Shown here piece by piece: positions 35,662 to 46,122 of a stretch of 64,000 bases of DNA. How positions within the stretch are numbered: position 1 is the first letter of the stretch; each line of letters begins with the position of its first letter. The DNA is from Parapedobacter composti (GTDB lineage: Bacteria > Bacteroidota > Bacteroidia > Sphingobacteriales > Sphingobacteriaceae). The position numbers and the translations under genes are program-made. The notes beneath the pieces were generated by a model. It saw only the letters and a list, made by a program, of their open reading frames with translations. It searched no databases and was not told where the DNA came from. Where the stretch lies: contig NZ_FOLL01000001.1 of assembly GCF_900112315.1 (NCBI RefSeq), forward strand, positions 1-64,000, given 5' to 3'.

Positions 35662-37737
35662 TTAAGGGTTTTCCGTTTGGTTGCTATCTTTTCCGAATAT
35701 TCGGTCCAGTAGTCCGCGCATTTGTTCCAAATCTGCATCGAAATCCGTCGGAGGCATGTCCAGTTGCAGCGTATCTATCGTAACAGGCCTTTCCGGACGG
35801 AGCGATTCGCGGAGGCTTACCGAATAAAAACCGTAATCGCCCGAAGAATCAGACGGGGTTAAGCCCCGCCGCGCCATGATATTTCCGATGTAACGGAAAT
35901 AAGGCAGGATGTACGGTTTAAGGCCGCCGCTCCAGGTAAATGAATACAATCCGGATTTAGGGCGTGGCACAATACTGGCCAGGTAAATACTCTCTCCGAT
36001 GGAAAGATCGGAGGGATGCTTCCCGAAGTAATAACGGGCTGCCTCTGTGATACCATACACATTCCTGCCCCATTCAATGATGTTAAGATACACCTCAAAC
36101 ATCCGCTCTTTGCTTACTGCCCGCGTGCTTTCCATTAACCATACGATAAGGATTTCTTCGAGTTTTCGTACGATGGTCTTGTTACGGTTAAGGTAAACGT
36201 TTTTGACCAATTGCATGGAGATGGTGCTGCCGCCCCGCTTGAATGCCTTTTCTTTATAGTTAGTGGCGATTGATGATCGGATGGCCTCTTCCACAAATCC
36301 ATTATGGGTAAAAAACGACGGATCTTCGGTAGTAAGGATGGCATTTTTGAGGTTAGATGATATCTCGTTCAGCGGTATGAAGTCCGGATTCTCCGGGCCT
36401 ACGATAATATCGCGCACCGGTTGCTCCTCTTCGTATGGCGTATACACGAAAGTACCATTGATTTTCGGGATGTTGGCCTTGCCCCAAGCGTTCACCTTGA
36501 ATCCTTTCTGCTCCATATCCGAATTGAACCGTACACTGTCCGGATTGCTGGTATCCAGGAATGCATCCATTTTATAGCGTATGCGTCCGGCAACGCGTAT
36601 CCCTTCTAATGATTCAAAAAGCCCTTTAGGGAAAGCGTCAAATAAATCCTGGGCATCCATCTCGGGGGTTTCCACACCCACTGCATAAGTCTTTGTGGGA
36701 AAGGTGGTATACCGGAAATAGGGATGTATTTTTAACTTTTTCACAGTTACCGTTGACGAATTGGACAGTTCGATGTGCTTTTCGCCAACAACGACCTCCG
36801 CATCGATATGGGCATCAGGTACCACGACGTGTTCTTGGGCAATGCGCCAGTGATCGATCAGCAGGTTTTTGACAGCCCATTCCCCTTTGATATGGAGCCG
36901 TTCATTGTTGGTCCAATAGACTTCACTGAGGCGGGTTTCTATGGTGTCGAAACTCAGTTTCAGTCCGAATTTCCGTTCAAGCAACGGCAACGCTATCCGT
37001 TGCCCGTTTGCATGTACTTTTACATAGAGCTGGCGTTTGCCGGGGCGTAGCTTCCCCGAAACCTGCCAGGCCGCTTTGTTATCATTGAGGAAAACCGCAG
37101 ACGTTAAATTACCATTGGTAATGTCGGCTTTCGGCACGCTAATGCGTTGATGTGTGCTGTCATCGTGGTATGTTATTGTAAAATTTCGCAACTCCATATC
37201 CTCCGGGATTTTATACAACACATTGTTGAGCATACGGTTTATCGTCCGGGCCATATTGATGGCCGAATCATCGCCTTCTGTCAGGCGCTCGTCATCGGTT
37301 GCCAGGGCTGCTGAATCAGGTTCCTGGAAGATAAAATCATAATTGCTTAAGCTGTCTTTTTTCATGAGCCGGATATGGGCATCATATGCCCGCAACTGCC
37401 CAAGCCTGACGTCCCCCGTAATCAACGGGAAAAGTTTCACGCTTACCGAAGCGTGTTTTACGCCTGCCAACTGCTCCCGGCCCCGGGGAGTTACATTCAC
37501 GTTTTCAAGACTTACGGTAGCCAATCCGGAAAAGTAAGCGCGACCGATGTTGAGGTCAATCTGGTAGTCATTGGCGAGCTTGGTTTGCACGCGGGTAATG
37601 GTAGACGCCAGTAACGCTTCCCGTTTGTGATAGACTATTGCAAACGCGATGATAAACCCCACAAACAAAACACCTAATACAATACCACCGATGATCAGCT
37701 GTTTTCTGGTGATTTTGCTTAATAACGCTTTAATCAT
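35662..37737 (-). CDS. Peptidoglycan glycosyltransferase (GT51) fused to an AsmA-like region
   Basis: 691 residues. A membrane helix lies at about 14-34 (L-I-I-G-G-I-V-L-G-V-L-F-V-G-F). Residues 35-430 resemble an AsmA-like periplasmic beta-rich region (N-V-N-V-T-P-R-G; L-Y-V-K-V-H-A-N-G). The GT51 domain starts near 440: catalytic Glu in T-E-D-P-S-F-F near residue 470, R-G-G-S-T-I-S-M-Q-L-V-K-N, the E-I-L-I-V-W-L-M-E segment, and second motif Y-L-N-I-I-E-W-G. No transpeptidase domain follows, so it is a monofunctional glycan polymerase of unusual architecture seen in Bacteroidota. It precedes hpt by 6 bases. Confidence 0.9.
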   Translation of the reverse strand: MIKALLSKITRKQLIIGGIVLGVLFVGFIIAFAIVYHKREALLASTITRVQTKLANDYQIDLNIGRAYFSGLATVSLENVNVTPRGREQLAGVKHASVSVKLFPLITGDVRLGQLRAYDAHIRLMKKDSLSNYDFIFQEPDSAALATDDERLTEGDDSAINMARTINRMLNNVLYKIPEDMELRNFTITYHDDSTHQRISVPKADITNGNLTSAVFLNDNKAAWQVSGKLRPGKRQLYVKVHANGQRIALPLLERKFGLKLSFDTIETRLSEVYWTNNERLHIKGEWAVKNLLIDHWRIAQEHVVVPDAHIDAEVVVGEKHIELSNSSTVTVKKLKIHPYFRYTTFPTKTYAVGVETPEMDAQDLFDAFPKGLFESLEGIRVAGRIRYKMDAFLDTSNPDSVRFNSDMEQKGFKVNAWGKANIPKINGTFVYTPYEEEQPVRDIIVGPENPDFIPLNEISSNLKNAILTTEDPSFFTHNGFVEEAIRSSIATNYKEKAFKRGGSTISMQLVKNVYLNRNKTIVRKLEEILIVWLMESTRAVSKERMFEVYLNIIEWGRNVYGITEAARYYFGKHPSDLSIGESIYLASIVPRPKSGLYSFTWSGGLKPYILPYFRYIGNIMARRGLTPSDSSGDYGFYSVSLRESLRPERPVTIDTLQLDMPPTDFDADLEQMRGLLDRIFGKDSNQTENP

Positions 37738-37938
37738 ATAATTCGCAAAAGTCGCTTATTCCGTGACTAAATACGGGATAATTATCCTTAAAAACAAAGA
37801 GACGACAAGTTTGTGTGCTTGGTTTTCCGGTTTTTTGCCGATGTCTTTTCATCTGATGGCAACGCCAGTATGGTAAAAATCCACGTTAAGTCGTTATTTT
37901 TTGCGAAATTTGTGGGTAGCAAACAGCGATAGAACGAG

Positions 37939-39000
37939 ATGATTACGAAAGAACAAGTATTGCATGCCTTAAGCCACGTGGATGATCCCGATCTCAAGAA
38001 GGACTTGGTAACCCTGAACATGATTCAAAATATTGAAATCACGCCGTCCAAGATCCGGTTCGATGTGGTGCTTACCACCCCGGCATGCCCAATGAAAGGG
38101 CATATTGAACATGCTTGCCGCAACGCCATCGCGCTCTTCGTGGATAAAGATATTGCCGTAGACATCAATATGACGTCCAATGTGGTTGGCTCCAGGCACA
38201 GCCAGTTGGGCAACATCAAAAATATTATTTTGGTCGCATCTGGCAAGGGGGGGGTAGGTAAATCTACCGTTGCTGCTAATCTGGCGCTGGCCCTGCAAGC
38301 TACCGGCGCCAGCACGGGACTCCTGGATGCAGATATATATGGGCCATCGCTGCCCATCATGTTCGGGCTGGAGGGTGCGCATCCCAAGGCTTCCAAAACA
38401 GCCGATGGCAAGACGAAGATTGAGCCCATTGAAAAATACGGCTTGAAATTACTGTCTATCGGATTCTTTACGGATCCAAACCAGCCCGTTCCGTGGCGCG
38501 GCCCGATGGTCAGTACGGCCGTCAAGCAGTTGTTTAATGATGCAGACTGGGGCGAGTTGGATTATCTGATAGTCGATCTTCCTCCGGGCACGGGCGACGT
38601 ACACATTACCGTAGCCCAGGGTTTCCCCATCGCCGGAGCGGTGATAGTCACTACGCCGCAGCATGTTGCTTTGGCAGACGCCGTTCGTGGCATCGGCATG
38701 TTCTTGATGGATGCCATCAATATTCCGCTGCTGGGCGTTGTCGAAAACATGGCTTACTTCACGCCGGCAGAATTGCCTGATAATAAATATTACATCTTTG
38801 GCAAAGACGGCGGTAAACGCTTGGCTGAACGATTTGAAGCACCATTCCTTGGCGAAATCCCGTTGGTGAAGAGCATCAGTGACTCCGGAGACAATGGCTT
38901 GCCAGTAATGTTGGACGAAAACAGTTCAGCACGTGCCGCTTTTCTTGAAATTGCCGGTAAGGTAGCGCAGCGGCTGGCGATTGTACAAGCTGTCCCGTAA
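37939..39000 (+). CDS. mrp: Mrp/ApbC/NBP35 family iron-sulfur cluster carrier ATPase
   Basis: 353 residues. An N-terminal DUF59/MIP18 domain (about 1-80) is followed by the P-loop ATPase with deviant Walker A G-K-G-G-V-G-K-S-T at 102-110, D-A-D-I-Y-G-P-S at about 133-140 and D-L-P-P-G-T-G-D near 215. These carry [4Fe-4S] clusters to apo-enzymes. The usual C-x-x-C cluster motif near the C-terminal third is not obvious: V-V-E-N-M-A-Y-F replaces the C-P-x-C context, as in many Bacteroidota homologs. It lies upstream of the thiamine operon, whose ThiC and ThiH need clusters, but is separated by its own 575-base gap. Confidence 0.94.
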   Translation: MITKEQVLHALSHVDDPDLKKDLVTLNMIQNIEITPSKIRFDVVLTTPACPMKGHIEHACRNAIALFVDKDIAVDINMTSNVVGSRHSQLGNIKNIILVASGKGGVGKSTVAANLALALQATGASTGLLDADIYGPSLPIMFGLEGAHPKASKTADGKTKIEPIEKYGLKLLSIGFFTDPNQPVPWRGPMVSTAVKQLFNDADWGELDYLIVDLPPGTGDVHITVAQGFPIAGAVIVTTPQHVALADAVRGIGMFLMDAINIPLLGVVENMAYFTPAELPDNKYYIFGKDGGKRLAERFEAPFLGEIPLVKSISDSGDNGLPVMLDENSSARAAFLEIAGKVAQRLAIVQAVP

Positions 39001-39195
39001 CACTCTCCTTCGGTACGCTTAATAGTGTAAATGGTGTAGTTTTGTCCGCTTTTCGCCATCCTAAGGCCCCGATGCGATGTCCCGTTTGCGGCCTGACTTC
39101 AGGCAGGTCTCCATACTAATGACTTAAACCAACCTTACCCCAAATTTACATGAAACAGGATAATGGTATGAACATCAGTTGCATTTTCTTTTTAG

Positions 39196-39266
39196 TTTAT
39201 TCGGTTAACAACCGAGCAAGCTCCGAACATGATCCGAATAAACACCGAATAAATATCGAATAAAAG
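39196..39266. repeat. Helically phased 11-bp direct repeats with flanking inverted repeat
   Basis: Five consecutive 11-base units each start with CCGA or TCGA: at 39212, 39223, 39234, 39245 and 39256. The last three read CCGAATAAACA, CCGAATAAATA, TCGAATAAAAG. A reverse copy TTTATTCGG (39196-39204) pairs perfectly with CCGAATAAA at 39234-39242 and again 39245-39253, and CGGTT-AAC-AACCG (39202-39214) is a small hairpin. This lies in the 39001-39403 gap, in which I see no coding frame. It may belong to a dispersed repeat family or be a regulator site. Confidence 0.8.
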
Positions 39267-39403
39267 GTAAGGTATGTGTAAATAAGAAGTAGCGAAGAAG
39301 TACAGCAGGGGTAACCTATGCAGGCGCGGCTACCGAACCCAAGCAGTGCCCAGCATGCTGTCGCGCTGACCATGAGGGACGATATACCTGGACCGAAAAA
39401 CAG

Positions 39404-39433
39404 TTGCCATTATCCAAAAAAACCTTATCTTTG
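39404..39433 (+). promoter_or_regulatory. Promoter of the thiamine operon
   Basis: TTG at 39404-39406, a spacer of exactly 19 bases and TATCTTTG at 39426-39433 give a full match to the Bacteroidota housekeeping promoter. Transcription would start near 39440, just before the riboswitch. Confidence 0.8.
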
Positions 39434-39444
39434 GCACCAATGCT

Positions 39445-39530
39445 TTAGGGGTGTTTCCCGCGGTAATACGTGGGAGGCTGAGAATAACCCTCATAACCTG
39501 CTCAGGATAATGCCTGCGAAGGGAAAAGTA
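39445..39530 (+). promoter_or_regulatory. TPP riboswitch (thi element)
   Basis: The conserved thi-box blocks are in order: AGGGGTG at 39447, GGCTGAGA at 39476-39483, AACCC/ACCTG at about 39486-39500, and the 3' block GCCTGCGAAGGGAA at about 39512-39525. It lies 46 bases ahead of thiS and directly after the promoter. Binding of thiamine pyrophosphate should shut down the downstream operon. The bases after it (39531-39575) show no strong T-run, so control of translation initiation at thiS is as likely as termination. Confidence 0.95.
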
Positions 39531-39575
39531 ACGGATTCCTCACACCTTTGGTGGCTTCCTAAAGCATGTTAACAC

Positions 39576-39788
39576 ATGCTCACTATGGAAGTCATTATTA
39601 ACCACCAAACAGTTGTTACAAAACCGGAGGCGCCACTTTCGGAAGTGTTGCGCACCTATGGCGTTGTACACGCCAAAGGCGTGGCTGTAGCGGTCAACGA
39701 AACCATTATCCCACAAAGCCATTGGAATACCAAACTCCTTGAACCCCGGGATCGCATCATGGTAATCAAAGCGGCCCAAGGGGGATAA
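39576..39788 (+). CDS. thiS: Sulfur carrier protein ThiS
   Basis: 70 residues with a ubiquitin-like fold, ending in the essential Gly-Gly (A-A-Q-G-G). ThiF adenylates this terminus and it then carries the sulfur as thiocarboxylate to ThiG for thiazole formation. V-A-V-N-E-T-I-I-P near residue 40 is the usual ThiS landmark. It is the first gene after the TPP riboswitch and 20 bases before thiC. An alternative first ATG a few codons away cannot be excluded. Confidence 0.95.
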   Translation: MLTMEVIINHQTVVTKPEAPLSEVLRTYGVVHAKGVAVAVNETIIPQSHWNTKLLEPRDRIMVIKAAQGG

Positions 39789-39802
39789 CCCATCCAAAAT
39801 AG

Positions 39803-41677
<1,875 letters not shown>

Positions 41678-41684
41678 TGGCCGT

Positions 41685-42287
41685 ATGCAACTGCTGGTGA
41701 TTACGCAAGAAGATTTCTTTCCGGGAGAAGCCGATGTGCTCAACAGCATGTTTGAAGCGGGGTTATCCGGGCTTCACCTGCGCAAGCCCCAATCGAGCCG
41801 ATACGAGATGCGGGCGCTGTTGCGAAGAATCCACGCCGATTTCCATAAACGTATCGTTATCCACGGGCACATGGCGTTGTCTGCTGAATTCGGCCTGCTG
41901 GGAGTGCATCTTCCGTTGGGTGTCCTGCTTGAAAAAGGGGTGCCACCCGTTGAGGGGTTGGTTTCTTGTTCGACGCACACACCTGCCGAGGTTTCGGCGG
42001 CTGCCCGGGTGGCCGACCGTGCGTTCATCAGTCCGGTGTTTGACAGTATTTCCAAAAAGGGATATCTGGGCAATGCACCGTTACTGACTAGCCACCGGCC
42101 TCAAGGAAATACGTTGTGGGTCGCTTTGGGCGGAATTACGCCAGAGCGGCTGCCCGCCGTGTCGTCACATGGGTTTGGTGCTGCTGCCGCCCTGGGATAT
42201 ATCTGGAAGGGCGGGCAACCACTCCAACGGTTTGAGACGTACCAAGCGGCGGCTGCGACCCTGCGACCGGTATCGGCCATGAATTGA
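41685..42287 (+). CDS. tenI: Thiamine-phosphate synthase-like protein, TenI type
   Basis: 200 residues from the ATG of M-Q-L-L-V-I-T-Q, 7 bases after thiC; a frame opening at 41601 inside thiC is rejected. It is a ThiE/TenI TIM barrel (G-L-H-L-R-K-P near residue 30; G-V-H-L-P near 73; I-S-P-V-F near 110; A-L-G-G-I-T-P near 145). The ThiE phosphate-coupling residues are altered: where ThiE has I-N-D, here I-H-G-H-M occurs, and the S-K-K-G-Y segment matches TenI-like proteins. TenI is a thiazole tautomerase that aromatises the ThiG product, which would fit an operon that already contains a ThiE. Confidence 0.85.
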   Translation: MQLLVITQEDFFPGEADVLNSMFEAGLSGLHLRKPQSSRYEMRALLRRIHADFHKRIVIHGHMALSAEFGLLGVHLPLGVLLEKGVPPVEGLVSCSTHTPAEVSAAARVADRAFISPVFDSISKKGYLGNAPLLTSHRPQGNTLWVALGGITPERLPAVSSHGFGAAAALGYIWKGGQPLQRFETYQAAAATLRPVSAMN

Positions 42288-42308
42288 CCATGATTAACGA
42301 GGAGAAAC

Positions 42309-43823
42309 GTGAACACCATTGATAAATTGCATTACATCACGCACCCATTACCCGATTATCCTATTGCCCAGCAGGTGGAAGACGTCTGTCGGGGCGGATG
42401 CTCGTGGGTACAGTTGCGCATGAAAGAGGCCCGTACAGAAGAGCGGTTGGCTGAGGCGCTGCGGATACTTCCGCGAATAAGACACTACGGCGCCACGTTG
42501 ATCATCAACGATGATGTCTACGCGGCAAAAGCCGCGGATGCAGACGGTGTGCATCTTGGTGCAGACGATATGCACCCGTCGGAGGCACGGCATCTGCTTG
42601 GTGCCGGCAAGATAATAGGCTGCACCGCCAATACCTTGGACGATGTGCTCCGGCTTAGCCAATACGACATCGACTACATCGGGGTAGGGCCTTTCCGTTT
42701 TACATCGACAAAGGAGAAGCTAAGCCCCGTACTGGGAGGGGAAGGTATACACCGGATTGTAGCCGCTGCGCGGATCCACGGTGTCCGCATCCCGATAATA
42801 GCTATTGGCGGCATTACCCCCGAAAATATCGGCGGACTGCTAAATACGGGTATACATGGTGTAGCTGTTTCCGGAGCGATACACGCCGCCATGGACAAGG
42901 TAACCGCTTGCGAAGCCATTATCGCACAGCTGACCACCGGCCACCCTTCGCTGGCCACCGATCACCGACCACCAGCCACCCATCACCCATCACCGATCAC
43001 CGACCACCCATCACCGGTCACCCATCACCGACCACCAATCACCAAAAAAATGAACGACATACTAAAAATAGCTGACAAGACATTTTCCTCCCGCTTATTT
43101 GCAGGTACAGGGAAATTCGGCGACCATCAACTGATGGAAAATGCCCTGCTGGCTTCGGAAACCGAGCTTGTGACGGTCGCATTGAAGCGCGTGGAGCACA
43201 CCGGGCAGGAAGAAGATACCTTGCTGCGGCATTTAGCGCACGCACATATCCAACTACTGCCGAACACCTCCGGCGTACGTAATGCCACGGAGGCGGTATT
43301 TGTTGCGCAATTGGCGCGGGAAGCGCTGGAAACCAACTGGTTGAAGCTGGAGATTCATCCCGACCCGAAATACCTCATGCCCGATCCGATTGAAACGCTG
43401 GCCGCCGCCGAGCAATTGGTTAAGCTGGGTTTTGTGGTGCTGCCGTATTGCCATGCTGATCCGGTGCTGTGCAAACGGCTGGAAGAAGTAGGCGTGGCAG
43501 CCGTCATGCCATTGGGCGCACCCATCGGCAGCAACAAAGGGCTGGCCATGCTGGATATGCTGCGCATCATTATTGATCAGGCCAACGTACCGGTGGTGAT
43601 AGATGCGGGCATTGGAGCGCCCAGCCACGCCGCACAGGCGATGGAACTGGGTGCGGATGCCGTGCTGGTCAATACCGCAATGGCTACGGCGGGCGACCCG
43701 GTGCAGATAGCTGAAGCGTTCAAATGGGCGGTCCGTGCGGGGCGGCAGGCTTTTCTCGCCGGGCTGCCCGGCGAGCAATCGGTCGCTTCCGCAACAAGCC
43801 CGCTTACGGCATTTTTGGATTAG
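42309..43823 (+). CDS. thiEG: ThiE-ThiG fusion joined by a repeat-encoded linker
   Basis: 504 residues in one frame, beginning at a GTG with a strong Shine-Dalgarno (GAGGAG about 6 bases upstream). Residues 1-207 are ThiE: L-R-M-K near residue 36, I-I-N-D-D-V near 63, G-V-H-L-G near 79, G-V-G-P near 123, A-I-G-G-I-T-P near 163. This is thiamine-phosphate synthase. Residues 248-504 are ThiG, thiazole synthase: L-F-A-G-T-G-K-F near 263, [11 protein letters not shown] near 400, and D-A-G-I-G near 428. The ~40-residue linker is Pro/His/Thr-rich with heptad units such as D-H-P-S-P-V-T, encoded by a 7-base tandem repeat. An internal ATG at 43050, just after the repeat, could start a free ThiG of 257 residues. 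Such fusions are not standard. Confidence 0.88.
   Translation: MNTIDKLHYITHPLPDYPIAQQVEDVCRGGCSWVQLRMKEARTEERLAEALRILPRIRHYGATLIINDDVYAAKAADADGVHLGADDMHPSEARHLLGAGKIIGCTANTLDDVLRLSQYDIDYIGVGPFRFTSTKEKLSPVLGGEGIHRIVAAARIHGVRIPIIAIGGITPENIGGLLNTGIHGVAVSGAIHAAMDKVTACEAIIAQLTTGHPSLATDHRPPATHHPSPITDHPSPVTHHRPPITKKMNDILKIADKTFSSRLFAGTGKFGDHQLMENALLASETELVTVALKRVEHTGQEEDTLLRHLAHAHIQLLPNTSGVRNATEAVFVAQLAREALETNWLKLEIHPDPKYLMPDPIETLAAAEQLVKLGFVVLPYCHADPVLCKRLEEVGVAAVMPLGAPIGSNKGLAMLDMLRIIIDQANVPVVIDAGIGAPSHAAQAMELGADAVLVNTAMATAGDPVQIAEAFKWAVRAGRQAFLAGLPGEQSVASATSPLTAFLD
42934..43045. repeat. Heptanucleotide tandem repeat (YCACCNN) inside the thiE-thiG gene
   Basis: Sixteen consecutive 7-base units of form (T/C)CACC(G/C/A)(A/G), e.g. 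TCACCGA, CCACCCA, TCACCGG, with one broken unit (TCGCTGG at 42948-42954). Because 7 is not a multiple of 3, three units encode seven residues and gain or loss of a single unit shifts the frame between the ThiE and ThiG parts. Confidence 0.95.
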
Positions 43824-43828
43824 AAAGT

Positions 43829-44980
43829 ATGTTTACATCGATATTCAACCAATACGATTGGAACGAGGAGCTACGGTCTATTTACAATAAGACCGATGCG
43901 GAGGTCCGGCGGGCGTTGGCCAGGAAACAACGGACATTGGACGACTTCAAGGCGTTGATTTCTCCAGCGGCCGCACCTTATCTGGAGCATATGGCGCTAC
44001 TCAGCCAGCAGGCCACACAAAAACGTTTCGGTAAGACCATCCAACTGTACGCACCGCTATACCTCTCCAACGAATGCCAAAATATCTGCACCTACTGCGG
44101 ATTCAGCCTGGATAACCAAATCCCCCGCAAAACGCTAACAGCTGCAGAACTGCTGCAGGAATTGCTTGCCGTGAAGGCGATGGGGTATCAGCACATCCTG
44201 TTGGTCACGGGCGAGGCCCAGCAGCTCGTGGGGATGTCCTATTTCCGCCAGATGCTCCCCTTGGTGAAACAGCATTTCCAGCATATTGCCATGGAAGTGC
44301 AGCCATTGGACGAGGCTGACTATGCCGAGCTGCGTGCACGGGGAGTGAGCACCATCCTCGTTTATCAGGAAACCTACCACCGGGAAGATTACCGGAAGCA
44401 CCACCCCAAGGGCAAAAAGTCCAACTTCGATTACCGATTAGCATGCCCTGACCGTATTGGCCGGGCCGGTATCCATAAAATCGGCATTGGGGCCTTGCTC
44501 GGGCTCGATGATTGGCGGACCGATAGCTTTTTTGCGGCGCTGCACCTGCAATACCTTGAGCGGACGTACTGGCAAAGCAAATTTTCGGTGTCCTTTCCCC
44601 GCCTACGTCCCCATGTGGGCGGCCTGCAGCCCAAGTCGGTCATCACCGACCGGGAATTGGTGCAGCTGATCTGTGCATGGCGGCTGTTCAATGGCGAGGT
44701 GGAACTGTCCATGTCTACCCGCGAAAGCCCGCGGTTTCGCGACAACATCATCAAGCTGGGGATTACGTCCATCAGTGCCGGGTCGAAGACCAATCCCGGT
44801 GGTTATGCTGTGGAGCCGCAGAGCCTTGAGCAGTTTGAGATTGACGACGGGCGCAGTCCGGCCATCATCGCACAGGTCATCAGGGAAGCAGGGTATGAAC
44901 CCGTCTGGAAGGACTGGGATCACGCGTTGCATGGCGGCGAAGCCAACGGCAAATTCCCGTTACCGGAAGAAATTGGTTAA
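43829..44980 (+). CDS. thiH: 2-iminoacetate synthase ThiH (tyrosine lyase)
   Basis: 383 residues from the ATG of M-F-T-S-I-F, 5 bases after the thiG stop. An overlapping frame from 43724 is a shadow extension. Radical SAM enzyme that cleaves tyrosine into dehydroglycine and p-cresol, giving the iminoacetate for thiazole. The cluster motif C83-x3-C87-x2-C90 (N-E-C-Q-N-I-C-T-Y-C-G-F) is present. T-G-E-A near residue 130 and the S-T-R-E-S-P-R-F segment near 293 are also typical. Use of ThiH and absence of thiO suggests an anaerobic-tolerant thiazole route. Confidence 0.96.
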   Translation: MFTSIFNQYDWNEELRSIYNKTDAEVRRALARKQRTLDDFKALISPAAAPYLEHMALLSQQATQKRFGKTIQLYAPLYLSNECQNICTYCGFSLDNQIPRKTLTAAELLQELLAVKAMGYQHILLVTGEAQQLVGMSYFRQMLPLVKQHFQHIAMEVQPLDEADYAELRARGVSTILVYQETYHREDYRKHHPKGKKSNFDYRLACPDRIGRAGIHKIGIGALLGLDDWRTDSFFAALHLQYLERTYWQSKFSVSFPRLRPHVGGLQPKSVITDRELVQLICAWRLFNGEVELSMSTRESPRFRDNIIKLGITSISAGSKTNPGGYAVEPQSLEQFEIDDGRSPAIIAQVIREAGYEPVWKDWDHALHGGEANGKFPLPEEIG

Positions 44981-44993
44981 GTTTGTCTTGAAT

Positions 44994-46043
44994 ATGGCAC
45001 AGCAACTGACGCAAACGGAAATCCATTATTTCGACCGCCACCTGAAATTATCCGGCTTCGGGCGGGAAGCCCAGCAGCGCCTGAAAGCCGCCCGTGTATT
45101 GGTTGTGGGGGCAGGGGGGCTGGGATGCCCCGTGTTGCAATACCTGGCCATGGCCGGCATAGGGCACGTCAGCGTCATCGATGCCGACACGGTAAGTTAC
45201 CACAACCTGCACCGGCAGGTGCTGTTTTCGCCAGGCGATGTCGGGAAGAACAAAGCCGAAACGGCCGTGCGGCGGTTGGCGGCCCAGCAGCCGCTTGTCC
45301 GGTTCACTGCCTATGCCGAAGCGCTGTCAACCAGCAATGCACTGTCGCTCGTCGGCGCGCATGACCTGGTGATAGACGGCACGGACAACTTTGAAACCCG
45401 GTATTTGGTCAACGATGCCTGCGTCATCCAAGGCGTGCCGTTCGTGTCGGGCGCTATCGACCGCTACACGGGGCAGGTGTCGGTATTTAATTATGCGGGA
45501 GGGCCCACCTACCGCTGCCTGTACCCTGAGCCGCCGGCCGAATGCGGCTCATGCGCCATCGATGGGGTGCTCAACGTGTTGCCGGGCATCATCGGTACCC
45601 TGATGGTTAATGAAGCCCTTAAAGTGTTAGGGGGGTATGGCGAAGTGCTGGCAGGCAGGTTGCTTTTGGTGGATATCCACGGCAACGGTTATCAGCAGTT
45701 CAGCTTTTCAGCCGTTGAGGAAAACAAGCATATCCAGGCATTACAGACGAGCTATGTCCCGGAAGCGGAGTCCGGGGGAAGGCCTGTTGAAGTGAGTGCT
45801 CTGCCCGATGGCGCTTTGTTGGTGGACGTACGGGAAGCGTGGGAGTACGAAGAAGGTCACGCGGATGACCACATTAACATTCCGCTTCATGAATTGCCGC
45901 AGCGTGCGGCCGAATGGGCCGGTAATGACCGGACGGTTGTTTTTTACTGCACCACGGGGAAGCGCAGCCGTATGGCCGTGGAGGTGGCCAAGCAACATGG
46001 CATCGCCGCATTTGCAGAGCGGTTGGGTGAGATATTATCGTAA
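44994..46043 (+). CDS. thiF: ThiF/MoeB adenylyltransferase with C-terminal rhodanese domain
   Basis: 349 residues from the ATG of M-A-Q-Q-L-T, 13 bases after thiH; the frame upstream into thiH is rejected. The E1-like domain (about 1-245) has the nucleotide motif G-A-G-G-L-G-C at about 40-46 and D-N-F-E-T-R near 133, and the C-S-C pair in E-C-G-S-C-A-I-D-G-V-L near 184. The C-terminal rhodanese domain (about 260-349) has a persulfide Cys in Y-C-T-T-G-K-R-S. In this operon it should adenylate ThiS; the rhodanese domain could pass sulfur. By sequence alone MoeB is a possible second role. Confidence 0.92.
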   Translation: MAQQLTQTEIHYFDRHLKLSGFGREAQQRLKAARVLVVGAGGLGCPVLQYLAMAGIGHVSVIDADTVSYHNLHRQVLFSPGDVGKNKAETAVRRLAAQQPLVRFTAYAEALSTSNALSLVGAHDLVIDGTDNFETRYLVNDACVIQGVPFVSGAIDRYTGQVSVFNYAGGPTYRCLYPEPPAECGSCAIDGVLNVLPGIIGTLMVNEALKVLGGYGEVLAGRLLLVDIHGNGYQQFSFSAVEENKHIQALQTSYVPEAESGGRPVEVSALPDGALLVDVREAWEYEEGHADDHINIPLHELPQRAAEWAGNDRTVVFYCTTGKRSRMAVEVAKQHGIAAFAERLGEILS

Positions 46044-46102
46044 TATTATGTTAATACCCATTTAATATAACTATACGATTTTTGCGGGGTGTCGTAATAG
46101 TT

Positions 46103-46114
46103 GTTTCACGAAAC
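46103..46114. promoter_or_regulatory. Short inverted repeat upstream of TonB receptor
   Basis: GTTTC-AC-GAAAC (46103-46114) sits 8 bases before the ATG of the receptor gene. It could be a repressor site or a chance palindrome; no clear promoter hexamer was found in the 79-base gap. Confidence 0.3.
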
Positions 46115-46122
46115 CCGATTAG

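Noticed and set aside
39080..39110. GCCTGACTTCAGGC hairpin as terminator of mrp
   Set aside because: Stem is only 5 pairs and has no T-run.
39196..39266. CRISPR or attachment site
   Set aside because: 11-base units without spacers and no integrase or cas gene nearby.
42934..43045. CRISPR-like array
   Set aside because: Units are 7 bases with no spacers; it is a simple tandem repeat.
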